From the NCBI RefSeq assembly GCF_000717185.1, contig NZ_JNYE01000029.1, positions 22,495 to 86,494 of the forward strand: a DNA stretch of 64,000 bases. Direction: 5' to 3'. The translations under genes and the position numbers were made by a program. The DNA is from Kitasatospora phosalacinea. GTDB lineage: Bacteria; Actinomycetota; Actinomycetes; Streptomycetales; Streptomycetaceae. Position 1 is the first letter of the stretch. Each line of letters begins with the position of its first letter. Under the pieces are notes generated by a model that was given only the letters and a program-made list of their open reading frames with translations, was not told the origin of the DNA and searched no databases. Positions 54,918-63,352 of the stretch are shown piece by piece.

Positions 54918-55577
54918 CTAGAAGAGCTTGAGCTTGTCGTCGTCGATGCCGCGCAGCTCGTCGTAGTCGAGGACGACGCAGCCGATGCCGCGGTCGGTGG
55001 CCAGGACGCGGGCCTGGGGCTTGATCTCCTGGGCGGCGAAGACGCCCTTGACCGGGGCCAGCAGCGGGTCGCGGTTGAGGAGTTCGAGGTAGCGGGTGAG
55101 CTGCTCGACGCCGTCGATCTCGCCGCGGCGCTTGATCTCCACGGCGACGGTGGCGCCGTCGGAGTCGCGGCACAGGATGTCGACCGGGCCGATCGGGGTG
55201 GGGTACTCGCGGCGGATCAGCTGCCAGCCGGAGCCGAGCACCTCCATCCGGTCGGCCAGCAGCTCCTGGAGGTGGGCCTCCACGCCGTCCTTGATCAGGC
55301 CGGGGTCGACGCCCAGTTCGTGCGAGGAGTCGTGGTGGACGTCCTCCAGCGTGATGATCAGCTTCTCGCCGGCCTTGTTGGTGACCGTCCACACGCCGTC
55401 GGCCTCCTTGAGGGCGCACGGCGGCGACATCCAGTTCAGCGGCTTGTAGGCCCGGTCGTCGGCGTGGATGCTGACGCTCCCGTCGGCCTTCACGATCACC
55501 AGGCGCACGGCGGAGGGCAGATGTGCAGCGAGGCGGCCCGCGTAGTCCACGGTGCACTTGGCGATGACAAGACGCAT
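54918..55577 (-). CDS. nucS: Endonuclease NucS (non-canonical mismatch repair)
   Basis: Mismatch-specific endonuclease (219 aa) that gives actinobacteria mismatch repair in place of MutS/MutL. The N-terminal DNA-binding domain reads [22 protein letters not shown] and [18 protein letters not shown]. The RecB-like nuclease core has [23 protein letters not shown] (the D, E and K of the catalytic site) and [15 protein letters not shown]. The C-terminus LKLF, preceded by acidic residues, fits the clamp-binding tail. Standard length. ATG at 55577. Confidence 0.97.
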   Translation of the reverse strand: MRLVIAKCTVDYAGRLAAHLPSAVRLVIVKADGSVSIHADDRAYKPLNWMSPPCALKEADGVWTVTNKAGEKLIITLEDVHHDSSHELGVDPGLIKDGVEAHLQELLADRMEVLGSGWQLIRREYPTPIGPVDILCRDSDGATVAVEIKRRGEIDGVEQLTRYLELLNRDPLLAPVKGVFAAQEIKPQARVLATDRGIGCVVLDYDELRGIDDDKLKLF

Positions 55578-56124
55578 GGGGACAAGCCTAAGGCCCGCGG
55601 GGAGTGCCCCGGTCCGCGTTCGATTCCGGGGCCGGAGCGGCCCGCTCCGCTCCGGTGGGGCCGAAGCGGCGCAATCCCGAGACAGCCGGTCCGGGCGGAC
55701 GGGTGCCGGGAGCCGTTTGAAGCGAGTGCGCGCACGGCGGGTGTCGACCGGGCGGGAGCGGCGAAGCATGGTGACCGCACGGGCACGCGCGGTGAGGGTG
55801 CCTGCTCGGCACGGGGGGTTGGGACACGTCGGATTCCGGCCAATCTCGTCCAGGAAGGGGCGTTCCGGGCGGCAATCCGTCGATTCACCAACCCGGGTGA
55901 GGGGGGGACTGCCACGCTGGTCTGACCCTCCGGCCCGAACCCCGACGCGCGGCGTCCGCCGGTGCGCCACACCCGCACCGTTCGAACGGCGCGCGCGGCC
56001 CACCGCACGTCCGTCCCACTGTCCCCCGGCGCACCGCGCCCCCGGTACCGCCCCCAGCACCGCCCAGCACACCGGCACCACCGCCCCGGCGACCACGCCG
56101 GAGCGGACCGCGAGAGGAGAACCC
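55578..56124 (+). other. Intergenic region between nucS and the SCO5389-family gene
   Basis: 547 bases between divergent starts. No gene with normal codon use was found. AT-richer islands at about 55830-55890 (around GGATTCCGGCCAATCTCG and CCGTCGATTCACCAACC) are the most likely promoter area for the rightward gene, which would leave a leader of over 200 bases. No riboswitch was recognised. Confidence 0.4.
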
Positions 56125-56517
56125 ATGTCGCTCGACGTCTCACCGGCCCTGTTGGAGAAGGCCGAACGAGGCGAGGTCGACGAGCGGGAGTTCGTCGACT
56201 GTGTCCGCACCTCGCTGCCCTACGCCTGGGACATGATCAGCTCGCTGGTCGCCCAACTCAAGGTCGACGGAACCGACTTCGCCGACAACGACGTGCCCCC
56301 GCCGAGTGAGCAGGAGCGCGGCCAACTGCTCCGCGCGCTGGCCAGCGACGCGATCCGGGGCGCCCTGCAGCGGCACTTCGGCGTCCGGCTGGCGTTCCAG
56401 AACTGCCACCGGGTCGCGGTCTTCGCCCCCGGGCCCGAGACCGAGGCGCGGCACGCCCGCTTCACCTCGATCCGGGGCCAGCTGCTCAACCAGTCGCCCG
56501 AGCTGCGCGACTGCTGA
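56125..56517 (+). CDS. SCO5389-family protein
   Basis: Small conserved streptomycete protein (130 aa) of unknown function. It is helical and acidic: [38 protein letters not shown], an acidic middle ([21 protein letters not shown], read in parts) and [17 protein letters not shown] near the end. Two cysteines and no signal peptide. A strong ribosome-binding site (AGAGGAGAACCC) precedes the ATG. Its neighbour nucS is divergent, as in other streptomycetes. Confidence 0.93.
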   Translation: MSLDVSPALLEKAERGEVDEREFVDCVRTSLPYAWDMISSLVAQLKVDGTDFADNDVPPPSEQERGQLLRALASDAIRGALQRHFGVRLAFQNCHRVAVFAPGPETEARHARFTSIRGQLLNQSPELRDC

Positions 56518-56583
56518 CCGGACGTCGGCGCGCCGCGCCGCACCGCCGCTGACGCGCCGTCAGCGCCCCCAGGACCGCCGAAC

Positions 56584-56624
56584 GCGGGCCGCCCCGGGTC
56601 TCCCAGTGCCCCGGGGCGGCCCGC
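56584..56624. terminator. Bidirectional terminator between convergent genes
   Basis: Perfect 15-bp stem GCGGGCCGCCCCGGG (56584-56598) with 56610-56624, 11-base loop, between the SCO5389-family stop and the oxidoreductase stop. Confidence 0.85.
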
Positions 56625-56658
56625 GGCCGCGCGCGGGCCCGTACGGCCCTCAGGGCCC

Positions 56659-57888
56659 TCAGGACAGCTGCGGCAGCACCTCCGCGCCCAGCCGGGCCAG
56701 GTTGTGCAGCGTCGCCGCGGTGTCGCCCGAGCCCTCCGCGAGCAGCGCGAAGCGCCGGATGCCGGTGCGCTCCGCGGTCGCCAGCAGCCGGTCCGCGCAC
56801 TGCCGGGGCGTGCCGACCGCGTGCAGGTCGCACAGCAGCTCGGTGTACGCCCGCGGGTCGCGCATCGTGCGCTCCCGGCCGTCCACGGTGCGGTGCGCGC
56901 CCAGGCCGTGCGCGAAGAAGTCCGGCATCGCCCGCAGCAGGCTGGCCCGGGCCGCCCCCGCCCGGTCGTCCACCTGCGCCACGCCCGCCGCGACGTGCTC
57001 CCGCTCGACCCGGGCCAGCTGCTCCTCGCCGCGCCCCGCCGCCCGCCAGGCCGTCCGGTACGCCGCCAGCATCTCCCGCTTGTCCTCGTCGCCCGAGTGC
57101 ATGCCCAGCAGCATCGGCAGGCCCCGCTCCGCGGCCGTCCGCACCCCGCCCGGCGAGGTGCAGGCCACCACCACCGGCGGGCCCGACCGGGCCGGCGGCG
57201 CCTCGTCCTGCCGCTGCCGCGGGATCACCGCCCCCTCCAGGCCCAGCCAGCCCGCCAGCTCCCCCCGCCGTCCCGGCTCCGCCGCCCGCGGCACCACCGC
57301 GACCTCCGGGAACGCGAACTGCGGCCCCGACGCCCCCACCCGGGCCCCGCGCAGCCAGCGCAGCAGCAGGTCCAACCGCTCCGGGAAGCCCCGCTCGTAC
57401 GCCTCCAGGCCGCCGCCGAACACCGCCAGGTCGATCCACGGCCCGCCGCGCCCCACGCCCAGCGTGAACCGGCCGCCCGAGGTCAGGTGCAGCAGCGCCG
57501 CCTGCTCGCCCAGCGCCACCGGGTGACGGGTGCTCAGCACGCTCACCGCCGTCCCCACCCCGATCCGCCGGGTGCGGCCCAGCAGCAGCGCGGCCAGCGT
57601 CGCCGCGTCCGGGCAGACCCCGTACGGGACGAAGTGGTGCTCGGCCAGCCACACCGCGTCCAGGCCCGCCCGCTCGGCGGCCAGCGCGGCCGAGACCGTC
57701 CGCTCCAGCGCCTCGCCGTGGTCCTGGCCCGGGAACTGCGCCGACAGCAGGAAGGCGCCGACCCGGACCGCGTCCGTGCCGGCGCCCGGCGACTGCTCGG
57801 CGGCGGGCTGCGCCGCGGGCACCATCCCGGGGCCGGCCGCCCGCGGGGGAGCGGGGCGGGTCTCGGGCCGGGCGGTGGTCTTCGTCAT
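56659..57888 (-). CDS. LLM-class flavin-dependent oxidoreductase
   Basis: Luciferase-like monooxygenase (409 aa) using F420 or FMN. The barrel starts with VRVGAFLLSAQFPGQDHGEALERTV, then GLDAVWLAEHHFVPYG, IGVGTAVSVLSTRHPVALGEQAALLHLTSGGRFTLGVGRG (in parts) and PPVVVACTSPGGVRTAAERGLPML. An N-terminal extension of about 40 residues is low in complexity (Pro/Ala-rich), so a shorter start is possible. It stands alone; the substrate is unknown. It converges with the SCO5389-family gene. Confidence 0.92.
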   Translation of the reverse strand: MTKTTARPETRPAPPRAAGPGMVPAAQPAAEQSPGAGTDAVRVGAFLLSAQFPGQDHGEALERTVSAALAAERAGLDAVWLAEHHFVPYGVCPDAATLAALLLGRTRRIGVGTAVSVLSTRHPVALGEQAALLHLTSGGRFTLGVGRGGPWIDLAVFGGGLEAYERGFPERLDLLLRWLRGARVGASGPQFAFPEVAVVPRAAEPGRRGELAGWLGLEGAVIPRQRQDEAPPARSGPPVVVACTSPGGVRTAAERGLPMLLGMHSGDEDKREMLAAYRTAWRAAGRGEEQLARVEREHVAAGVAQVDDRAGAARASLLRAMPDFFAHGLGAHRTVDGRERTMRDPRAYTELLCDLHAVGTPRQCADRLLATAERTGIRRFALLAEGSGDTAATLHNLARLGAEVLPQLS

Positions 57889-58100
57889 CGGGTGCCTCCA
57901 TCGGTGCCGCGCAGGGTCGCGGGCCCCGCCGTGTCACCACGTGAGTAACCCATGTCATGTGCCAATGGCACGCCGAACCCCCGATTTCCCCGGGGGAAGG
58001 GTGGATTACCGCCGAAACCCCGGTGACCGACCGGCCCGCCGTGCTAATGGGGCGGGTGGGGCACCGGGTGCGCGGCGGACCGGACGGGCCGCGGACGCGG

Positions 58101-58140
58101 ACGGGCCCGGCCCGCCCCGGTGGGGGCGGGCCGGGCCCGT
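58101..58140 (-). terminator. Terminator of the large secreted-protein gene
   Basis: Perfect 18-bp stem ACGGGCCCGGCCCGCCCC (58101-58118) with 58123-58140, 4-base loop, 15 bases past the stop at 58156. The remaining bases up to the oxidoreductase start hold nothing recognisable. Confidence 0.9.
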
Positions 58141-58155
58141 CGGTGCGGGGCGCGG

Positions 58156-61100
58156 TCAGGCGCCGTAGCCGAGGGCGCTCGCGGTGGTGACGTACTTGTC
58201 CGCGAGGGCCTGGTAGTAGGAGGTGTTGGGCAGGACGCGGGCACTCGCGTCGGTGAAGGTGTAGGCGGTGTCCAGCGCGCCGCCCGGGGTGTGGCCCACG
58301 GAGACCGCCGCGGCGAAGTCCACGGCCATGTCGGCGTTGCCGTTGAACGGGACGGCGTTGCCGGTCGGGCAGGCGTCGTCGGCGGCGCTGGAGGAGCCGC
58401 AGCGGATGTAGTTGTTGACGGTCCGGCGGACGGTGTCCTGTTCGGGCGTGATGGTGGGCCAGGCCGGGATGGTGGCGACGTAGACCTTGACGAAGGTCCA
58501 GCCGGTCGGGTCGTCGTCGGTGCGGCGCTTGCGGATCTGGTTGCTCAGCGCGGTCAGCCGGTTCTCGACGTCCACGGCGCTGACGTTGTTGGAGATGTCG
58601 GCCGCACCGTTGGAGATCAGCACCGCGCGGGTGAAGCTGTTCTCCAGGACGTTGCGGTCGGTGGGGTTGCCCGCGGACTCCGGGGCGAGCGGGTTGGCGG
58701 CGCTGGACAGCGGCTGCAGGTAGTTGTTGGGGAGGTACCAGCTGCTCTTGCCGGCGCTGACCACGCCGTACGGCGTGTGGTTGCCGATCGGGTCGGCCGC
58801 GTAGTCGTCGGTCAGCCGCTTGAAGACCAGGTCGTTCAGGTGGTGCGAGTTGTCGCTGAGCGCGGTGTCGCTGTTGACGGTCTGGTCGCCGTACAGCACC
58901 AGGGTGCCGTTGCCGCTGGGGACCGGGGTGACGTCGACCGCGCTGAGGTAGGGCACGCCGGGCACGCTGACGGTGAAGGCGCTGCCGGAGGCGTCGCCGG
59001 TGTGGTCGCCGCTGCCGTCGACCGTCCCCCAGACCGACTGCTGGGCCGAGCCGTGGGCCGGCACGTTCGAGACCGCGCCCTGCAGGTGCATGCTGACCAG
59101 GACGGCGGAACCGTCGGCGGCGTTCAGGGCGATCGGGTCGCTGAGGACGTCACCGCCGACCGGGACGGTCACCGAGGCGGAGCCGCCGAAGGTCAGCGGC
59201 AGCGGGTTCGAGGCCGCGGTGGAGCCCGCGCCCTGCGGGGCGATCGAGACGTGCGGCAGGGTGACGGGCGACTTGCCGAGCATGTTGGACAGCCGGATCC
59301 GGACCTTGCCGCCCGCGGTGTTGCCGACCGTCAGGTGGGCGGGGACGCGGATGGTCTGGTCGGTCCAGGTCCCCGGCATGTTCCAGTCCTGCCGGGCGGC
59401 CCAGGAGCCGACCCAGTTCGGGACGTGGTTGCCGTTGGCGTAAGCCGACTGGCGCAGGCCGACGCCCATGATGTGCAGCGCGTGGTTGCCCGGCTGGGCC
59501 TTGGCCGTGACCACCGGCAGCTGGATCGAGGCCAGCGGGACGCCCGGGCAGGGCAGCGGCACGGACAGGGTGACGGGCTGGGCGACGCGGGTGCTGTTGG
59601 TGGCGGTGCCCGGCAGGTTGACGCCGGTGAAGGTGACGGCCGGCGCGATCGAACCGGTGCCGGCCCAGTCCGGGACGTAGTCCAGCGTGTACGGGTAGGT
59701 CGTGGTCTGGCCGCAGGTGCTGGCGCCGTTGACCGTGGGGTAGGTGACGCTGCCGGTGGCGTTGACCACGTTGCCGCCGGTGGCGAAGGCCAGGAACAGC
59801 AGCGAGTTGCCGCTGTTCGCGGTGCCGGTGGTGTCGACCGTGACGGTCTGGCCGCTGGAGAGGATGTTGTCGCCCTTGCCGACCGCGTAGTTCGGGACCT
59901 TCATCGGGGCGCCGTTGATCGAGATCGGCAGCCCCGGGGTCCAGCCCGCCGCGGCCAGCACACCGGCCGACATGCTGACGCCGCCGCCGTCGGCGTCGGC
60001 CGCGTCGTGGTTGGAGTCGGCGCTGATCGCGGTGTTGTTCAGGCAGGCGGTCAGGTCGGTCAGCTTGCAGGTGGCGCTGGCCGGGGTCAGCCGCAGCGCG
60101 TCGATGCCGATCTGGTAGCCGCCGGAGGAGGCGTGCTTGCCCACCGCGGTCACGGTCAGCGTGTGCACGCCCTGGCCGAGCTGCACCGGCTTGCCGGCCG
60201 AATCCTTGGGCATGCCGAAGTCCGCGTACAGCAGGTTGACGTTGGCGCTGTAGCCCTCCCAGTCGGCACCGGCCGCCGGGCCCGGCAGGGCCACCGCGTT
60301 CGGGGTGCCCGCGTCCAGGACGAAGCGGCTGCGCCCGTAGTCGGAGGCGGTGGTCAGGCTCGCACCGAGCGTCCAGTACCCGCCGTGCGGGACGTCGAAG
60401 GACAGCTTCGCGGAGTCGTTCACCGACACCGGGGAGGTGCCGTTGCCCAGCATCGCCTGCTTCCCGCTGTACCACGCCACGGCGCAGCAGTTGTCCTGGG
60501 TCTGCAGCGTGCCGGTGGTGGTGGCGGTGCCCGCGGGGACCACGCTGGTGGTGCCGTCGTCGTTGGTCGCGGTGTAGCCGTTGACCAGCTTGTCACCGCC
60601 GACCAGGACCGGCGTGGTCAGACCCGCCCAGAAGCTGTAGTCGGCCTGGACGGAGGTCAGCCCCGCCTGGTCGACGGCCTTCACGTACAGGCGGTGCGGA
60701 CCGACCGTGCCGGGGGCGAACCGCACGCTGGCGAGCGTGCCGCTGGACACCCAGTACTGCTGCTTCCGGACGACCTGCTGCCCGGGCTGCCAGGTCTGCG
60801 GCTGGCTCTGCTGGCTCCAGGTCGTCGACGAGAGGTCCGAGTCCAGGGCGAAGATGTACCCGGCGACGTTGTTCTGCCAGTTCGTGGTGAAGCTGAAGGT
60901 GCCGTTGGAGTCGTACGCGGCGCCGAACAGGCCCTCCGGGAACTCCGGCGAGGAGACGGCCGGCCTGGGCGGCGGCGTGGTGTCGACCGTGAACACGTGC
61001 CACGGGGACCACCCGGACCACATGTCGCCGTCCTTGCTGTGCGTCACGCCCCGCCAGGCGTAGGCGCCGTCCGCCAGCCCGTTGTACGTGTAGGGGCCGC

Positions 61101-62940
61101 CGGTCGCGGAGTACGCGGAGAACAGGCCGCCCGCCCGTGCGCTGGTGGCGGAGCCGTTCGACCAGTTCCAGATCTCGTAGCCGGACTGCACCTGCTCGCC
61201 GTCGGTGTCGCCGCCGGTCGCCTTCATGGTGACGCTGGACGAGTTGACGAAGTCGCCGCCGCCCAGCGCGGACACCACCGGGGAGGTGGCGTCCTGACCG
61301 TCCAGGTACGGCGCCCGGTAGTAGGTCACCGACCAGTACGTCCCGGAGGGCTTGAGCCGCTTCCACTGGTTCATGTTCGACTCGTTCTCGGCGTCCACCT
61401 CGAAGGTGTGCCACCCGCCGTTGGCCGCGCCCTGCGCCGCGCCGGTCACGTTGAACTCGACCGTGCCCGCCCCGCCGCAGTTGGAGCCCCCGTTGCCGTT
61501 GCAGCTCCACTGCGTCTGGACGAAGTTGGACGAACCGCTGCCGGGCTTGTTGCTCCAGCTCAGGTTCCCCGGGAGATCCGCGTCGTTCCACACCTGGACC
61601 GGCTCGGGCGACGAGTTCGCGGACCAGATGACGTACGGGTAGAACTTCGCGTCCGTGACCGAGGCGCCCTGGAAGCCGCCGGTGTTCATGACGAAGTACG
61701 ACCGGTGCACCGAGTAGCACCAGGAACCGCAGTTGGTCCAGTTGCCCAGGTAGCCGATCTTGGCCTCGTCGCCGGTGGTGGCCTTCCAGCCCTTGTCGTT
61801 GATCGAGGCCCAGGAGACCACGGACGGGTTGCCGGACCAGGCGGGGTCGATGTACAGCGGGTACACCGTCTCCTTGCCGGTCAGCAGGCCCTTGTCCGGA
61901 GTGATCGAGATCTCCCCGGCGGCGACCTTCATCCCCATCCGGGTGGTGTGCGCACCGGAGCCCGGCCCCCTGGTGCTGGACGGGAGGTGCTCGACGGGCA
62001 GGTCCTTCGCGGGGGCCGCGGCGCCGCTCTGCTTCCGCTCGCCGGACGGCGACTTGGCAGCCACCCCCCGGCCCTCCTCGGCCAGCAGCTTCTCGCTGGC
62101 TTCCTTCGCGGCGGCCAGCTCGGCGGCCGACGGCATCGCGTCGGTCGCGGAGTCCCACACCAGCGGCGGGTCCGCGCGGAACACCGTGTTGCCCTTGGCG
62201 TCCTTGGCCTCGGCGTCACCGGAGTCCGCCTGACCGAGCGTCACCCCGTCGGTGCGGGTGGCGAGCTTCAGGGTGGCCAGCGCCGGGTTGGCCGCGGCGG
62301 CGGCGTTCTTCACCACCAGGACCTGGCTGAACCCGTCCGGGCGCGCGGTCACCGTCAGGTCCACGTCGGGGAGGATCCCGGGGTAGGTCGCGGTGTCCCC
62401 GCTCACCACCGGGGCGGGGAGCGCGGTGGGCCAGGTCAGCGACACCGACTTGCCCTCGCGGACCATGGTCACCAGGGGAGCCGTACCGCCCGCCGAGAAC
62501 GACACGTCGGCGTCGGTGGCCCCGGGCGCGATCCGCCCGTCGGCCCGCTTCGCCAGCTTGGTGTCCACCGGTACCCAGGCGCCGTTCTTCCGCGCCCGGA
62601 CCGGTCCGCTGTCCTGACGCATGGTGAACGTCCCGTCGGGGTTCGCCACGGTCTGCGCGTTCTCGGTGGTCAGCTCGTCGACCACCACCGGCTTGCCGGT
62701 CCTCTTCGCGGCCTCCGCTGCGGCCTGCTGGGCCTTGGCGGTCCGCAGGTCCACCCGGGGAGCCTGCTCCAGGCCGGCCGGGACCGTCGGCCCCGGCGGC
62801 GCCTCCTCCGCCCGCGCCGCCACACCGGCACCGGCCAGCAGCCCGGCCGTCAGTGCGGCCGTCGTTGCCGCAGCCGCCCACCTGCGCCCCGGCCCCGTCC
62901 TCCGCGGCCCTCGGCCGCACACAAACATGAAATAGGCCAT
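58156..62940 (-). CDS. Large secreted protein with DNRLRE-like N-terminal region and degenerate SGNH-hydrolase C-terminus
   Basis: Exported protein of 1594 aa. It has a signal peptide (basic RRTGPGRR, hydrophobic AAAATTAALTAGLLAGAGVAARA), then a region like the N-termini of secreted RHS proteins (WVPVDTKLAKRADG, DVDLTV, YPLYIDPAWSGNPS) and a DNRLRE-like cysteine-containing beta domain (about 350-540, GYLGNWTNCGSWCYSVHRSYFVMN in parts). Ig-like and carbohydrate-binding-like beta modules follow (about 550-1130). From about 1170 it resembles SGNH hydrolases with their N-terminal jelly roll (GSWAARQDWNMP, VRIRLSNMLGKSPV), but catalytic positions are Q1353 (GDQ for GDS), A1447 (GAAD for GIND) and L1570 (LPN for HPN). 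It is probably a non-enzymatic binding or adhesion protein. ATG 62940 follows GGGGGGAAGGGCCGG. Confidence 0.85.
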   Translation of the reverse strand: MAYFMFVCGRGPRRTGPGRRWAAAATTAALTAGLLAGAGVAARAEEAPPGPTVPAGLEQAPRVDLRTAKAQQAAAEAAKRTGKPVVVDELTTENAQTVANPDGTFTMRQDSGPVRARKNGAWVPVDTKLAKRADGRIAPGATDADVSFSAGGTAPLVTMVREGKSVSLTWPTALPAPVVSGDTATYPGILPDVDLTVTARPDGFSQVLVVKNAAAAANPALATLKLATRTDGVTLGQADSGDAEAKDAKGNTVFRADPPLVWDSATDAMPSAAELAAAKEASEKLLAEEGRGVAAKSPSGERKQSGAAAPAKDLPVEHLPSSTRGPGSGAHTTRMGMKVAAGEISITPDKGLLTGKETVYPLYIDPAWSGNPSVVSWASINDKGWKATTGDEAKIGYLGNWTNCGSWCYSVHRSYFVMNTGGFQGASVTDAKFYPYVIWSANSSPEPVQVWNDADLPGNLSWSNKPGSGSSNFVQTQWSCNGNGGSNCGGAGTVEFNVTGAAQGAANGGWHTFEVDAENESNMNQWKRLKPSGTYWSVTYYRAPYLDGQDATSPVVSALGGGDFVNSSSVTMKATGGDTDGEQVQSGYEIWNWSNGSATSARAGGLFSAYSATGGPYTYNGLADGAYAWRGVTHSKDGDMWSGWSPWHVFTVDTTPPPRPAVSSPEFPEGLFGAAYDSNGTFSFTTNWQNNVAGYIFALDSDLSSTTWSQQSQPQTWQPGQQVVRKQQYWVSSGTLASVRFAPGTVGPHRLYVKAVDQAGLTSVQADYSFWAGLTTPVLVGGDKLVNGYTATNDDGTTSVVPAGTATTTGTLQTQDNCCAVAWYSGKQAMLGNGTSPVSVNDSAKLSFDVPHGGYWTLGASLTTASDYGRSRFVLDAGTPNAVALPGPAAGADWEGYSANVNLLYADFGMPKDSAGKPVQLGQGVHTLTVTAVGKHASSGGYQIGIDALRLTPASATCKLTDLTACLNNTAISADSNHDAADADGGGVSMSAGVLAAAGWTPGLPISINGAPMKVPNYAVGKGDNILSSGQTVTVDTTGTANSGNSLLFLAFATGGNVVNATGSVTYPTVNGASTCGQTTTYPYTLDYVPDWAGTGSIAPAVTFTGVNLPGTATNSTRVAQPVTLSVPLPCPGVPLASIQLPVVTAKAQPGNHALHIMGVGLRQSAYANGNHVPNWVGSWAARQDWNMPGTWTDQTIRVPAHLTVGNTAGGKVRIRLSNMLGKSPVTLPHVSIAPQGAGSTAASNPLPLTFGGSASVTVPVGGDVLSDPIALNAADGSAVLVSMHLQGAVSNVPAHGSAQQSVWGTVDGSGDHTGDASGSAFTVSVPGVPYLSAVDVTPVPSGNGTLVLYGDQTVNSDTALSDNSHHLNDLVFKRLTDDYAADPIGNHTPYGVVSAGKSSWYLPNNYLQPLSSAANPLAPESAGNPTDRNVLENSFTRAVLISNGAADISNNVSAVDVENRLTALSNQIRKRRTDDDPTGWTFVKVYVATIPAWPTITPEQDTVRRTVNNYIRCGSSSAADDACPTGNAVPFNGNADMAVDFAAAVSVGHTPGGALDTAYTFTDASARVLPNTSYYQALADKYVTTASALGYGA

Positions 62941-63352
62941 TCCGGCCCTTCCCCCCATTTCCGTACCGAGGCGTGCCGCGACAGCGCGCCCGTGCGGTGA
63001 GCATTCTGGCGCCTGGTTGCAGCTTTTCCAGGTTCTTTGGAAGACCCCGATCGGCACGGGCTGTCCACTTTGGTCAGTCATGGTCCGAAATGTGTTGACA
63101 TAGAGTGGAGGGCCGTCTTCAAATTGTGACTTCACCAGGCAGAGTTGAGTCGCAGTCAGCTGTCGATGCGTCAAAAACACACATAGTCGCCGCAAGTGGA
63201 GATCAGTGATGATCTTGCTTGGATGGGTGGATAGCCCGCCCGGGTGGTCGATACGCTTTGAATGCGGACATTTCAAATTCCCAGGTTATCGCCTTCCGGA
63301 TTCCCTACGATTGCCGCCGCACTGCCCAGTGCCATGACCAGGGGAGGGAATT
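62941..63352. promoter_or_regulatory. AT-richer divergent promoter region
   Basis: 412 bases between two divergent secreted-protein genes, clearly less GC-rich than the rest of the window (A/T runs at 63118-63130, 63170-63185, 63260-63285). TTGACA at 63095-63100 with TCAAAT at 63119-63124 (18-base spacer) is a candidate promoter for the rightward gene; a leftward promoter was not resolved. No gene is seen. The composition suggests a strongly regulated or acquired locus. Confidence 0.5.

Noticed and set aside
58120..63000. Plus-strand open frame of 1626 codons opposite the secreted protein
   Set aside because: Composition is Val/Gly/Arg/Asp-rich without domains, and the minus frame has a signal peptide and recognisable folds. 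It is a shadow of biased third positions.
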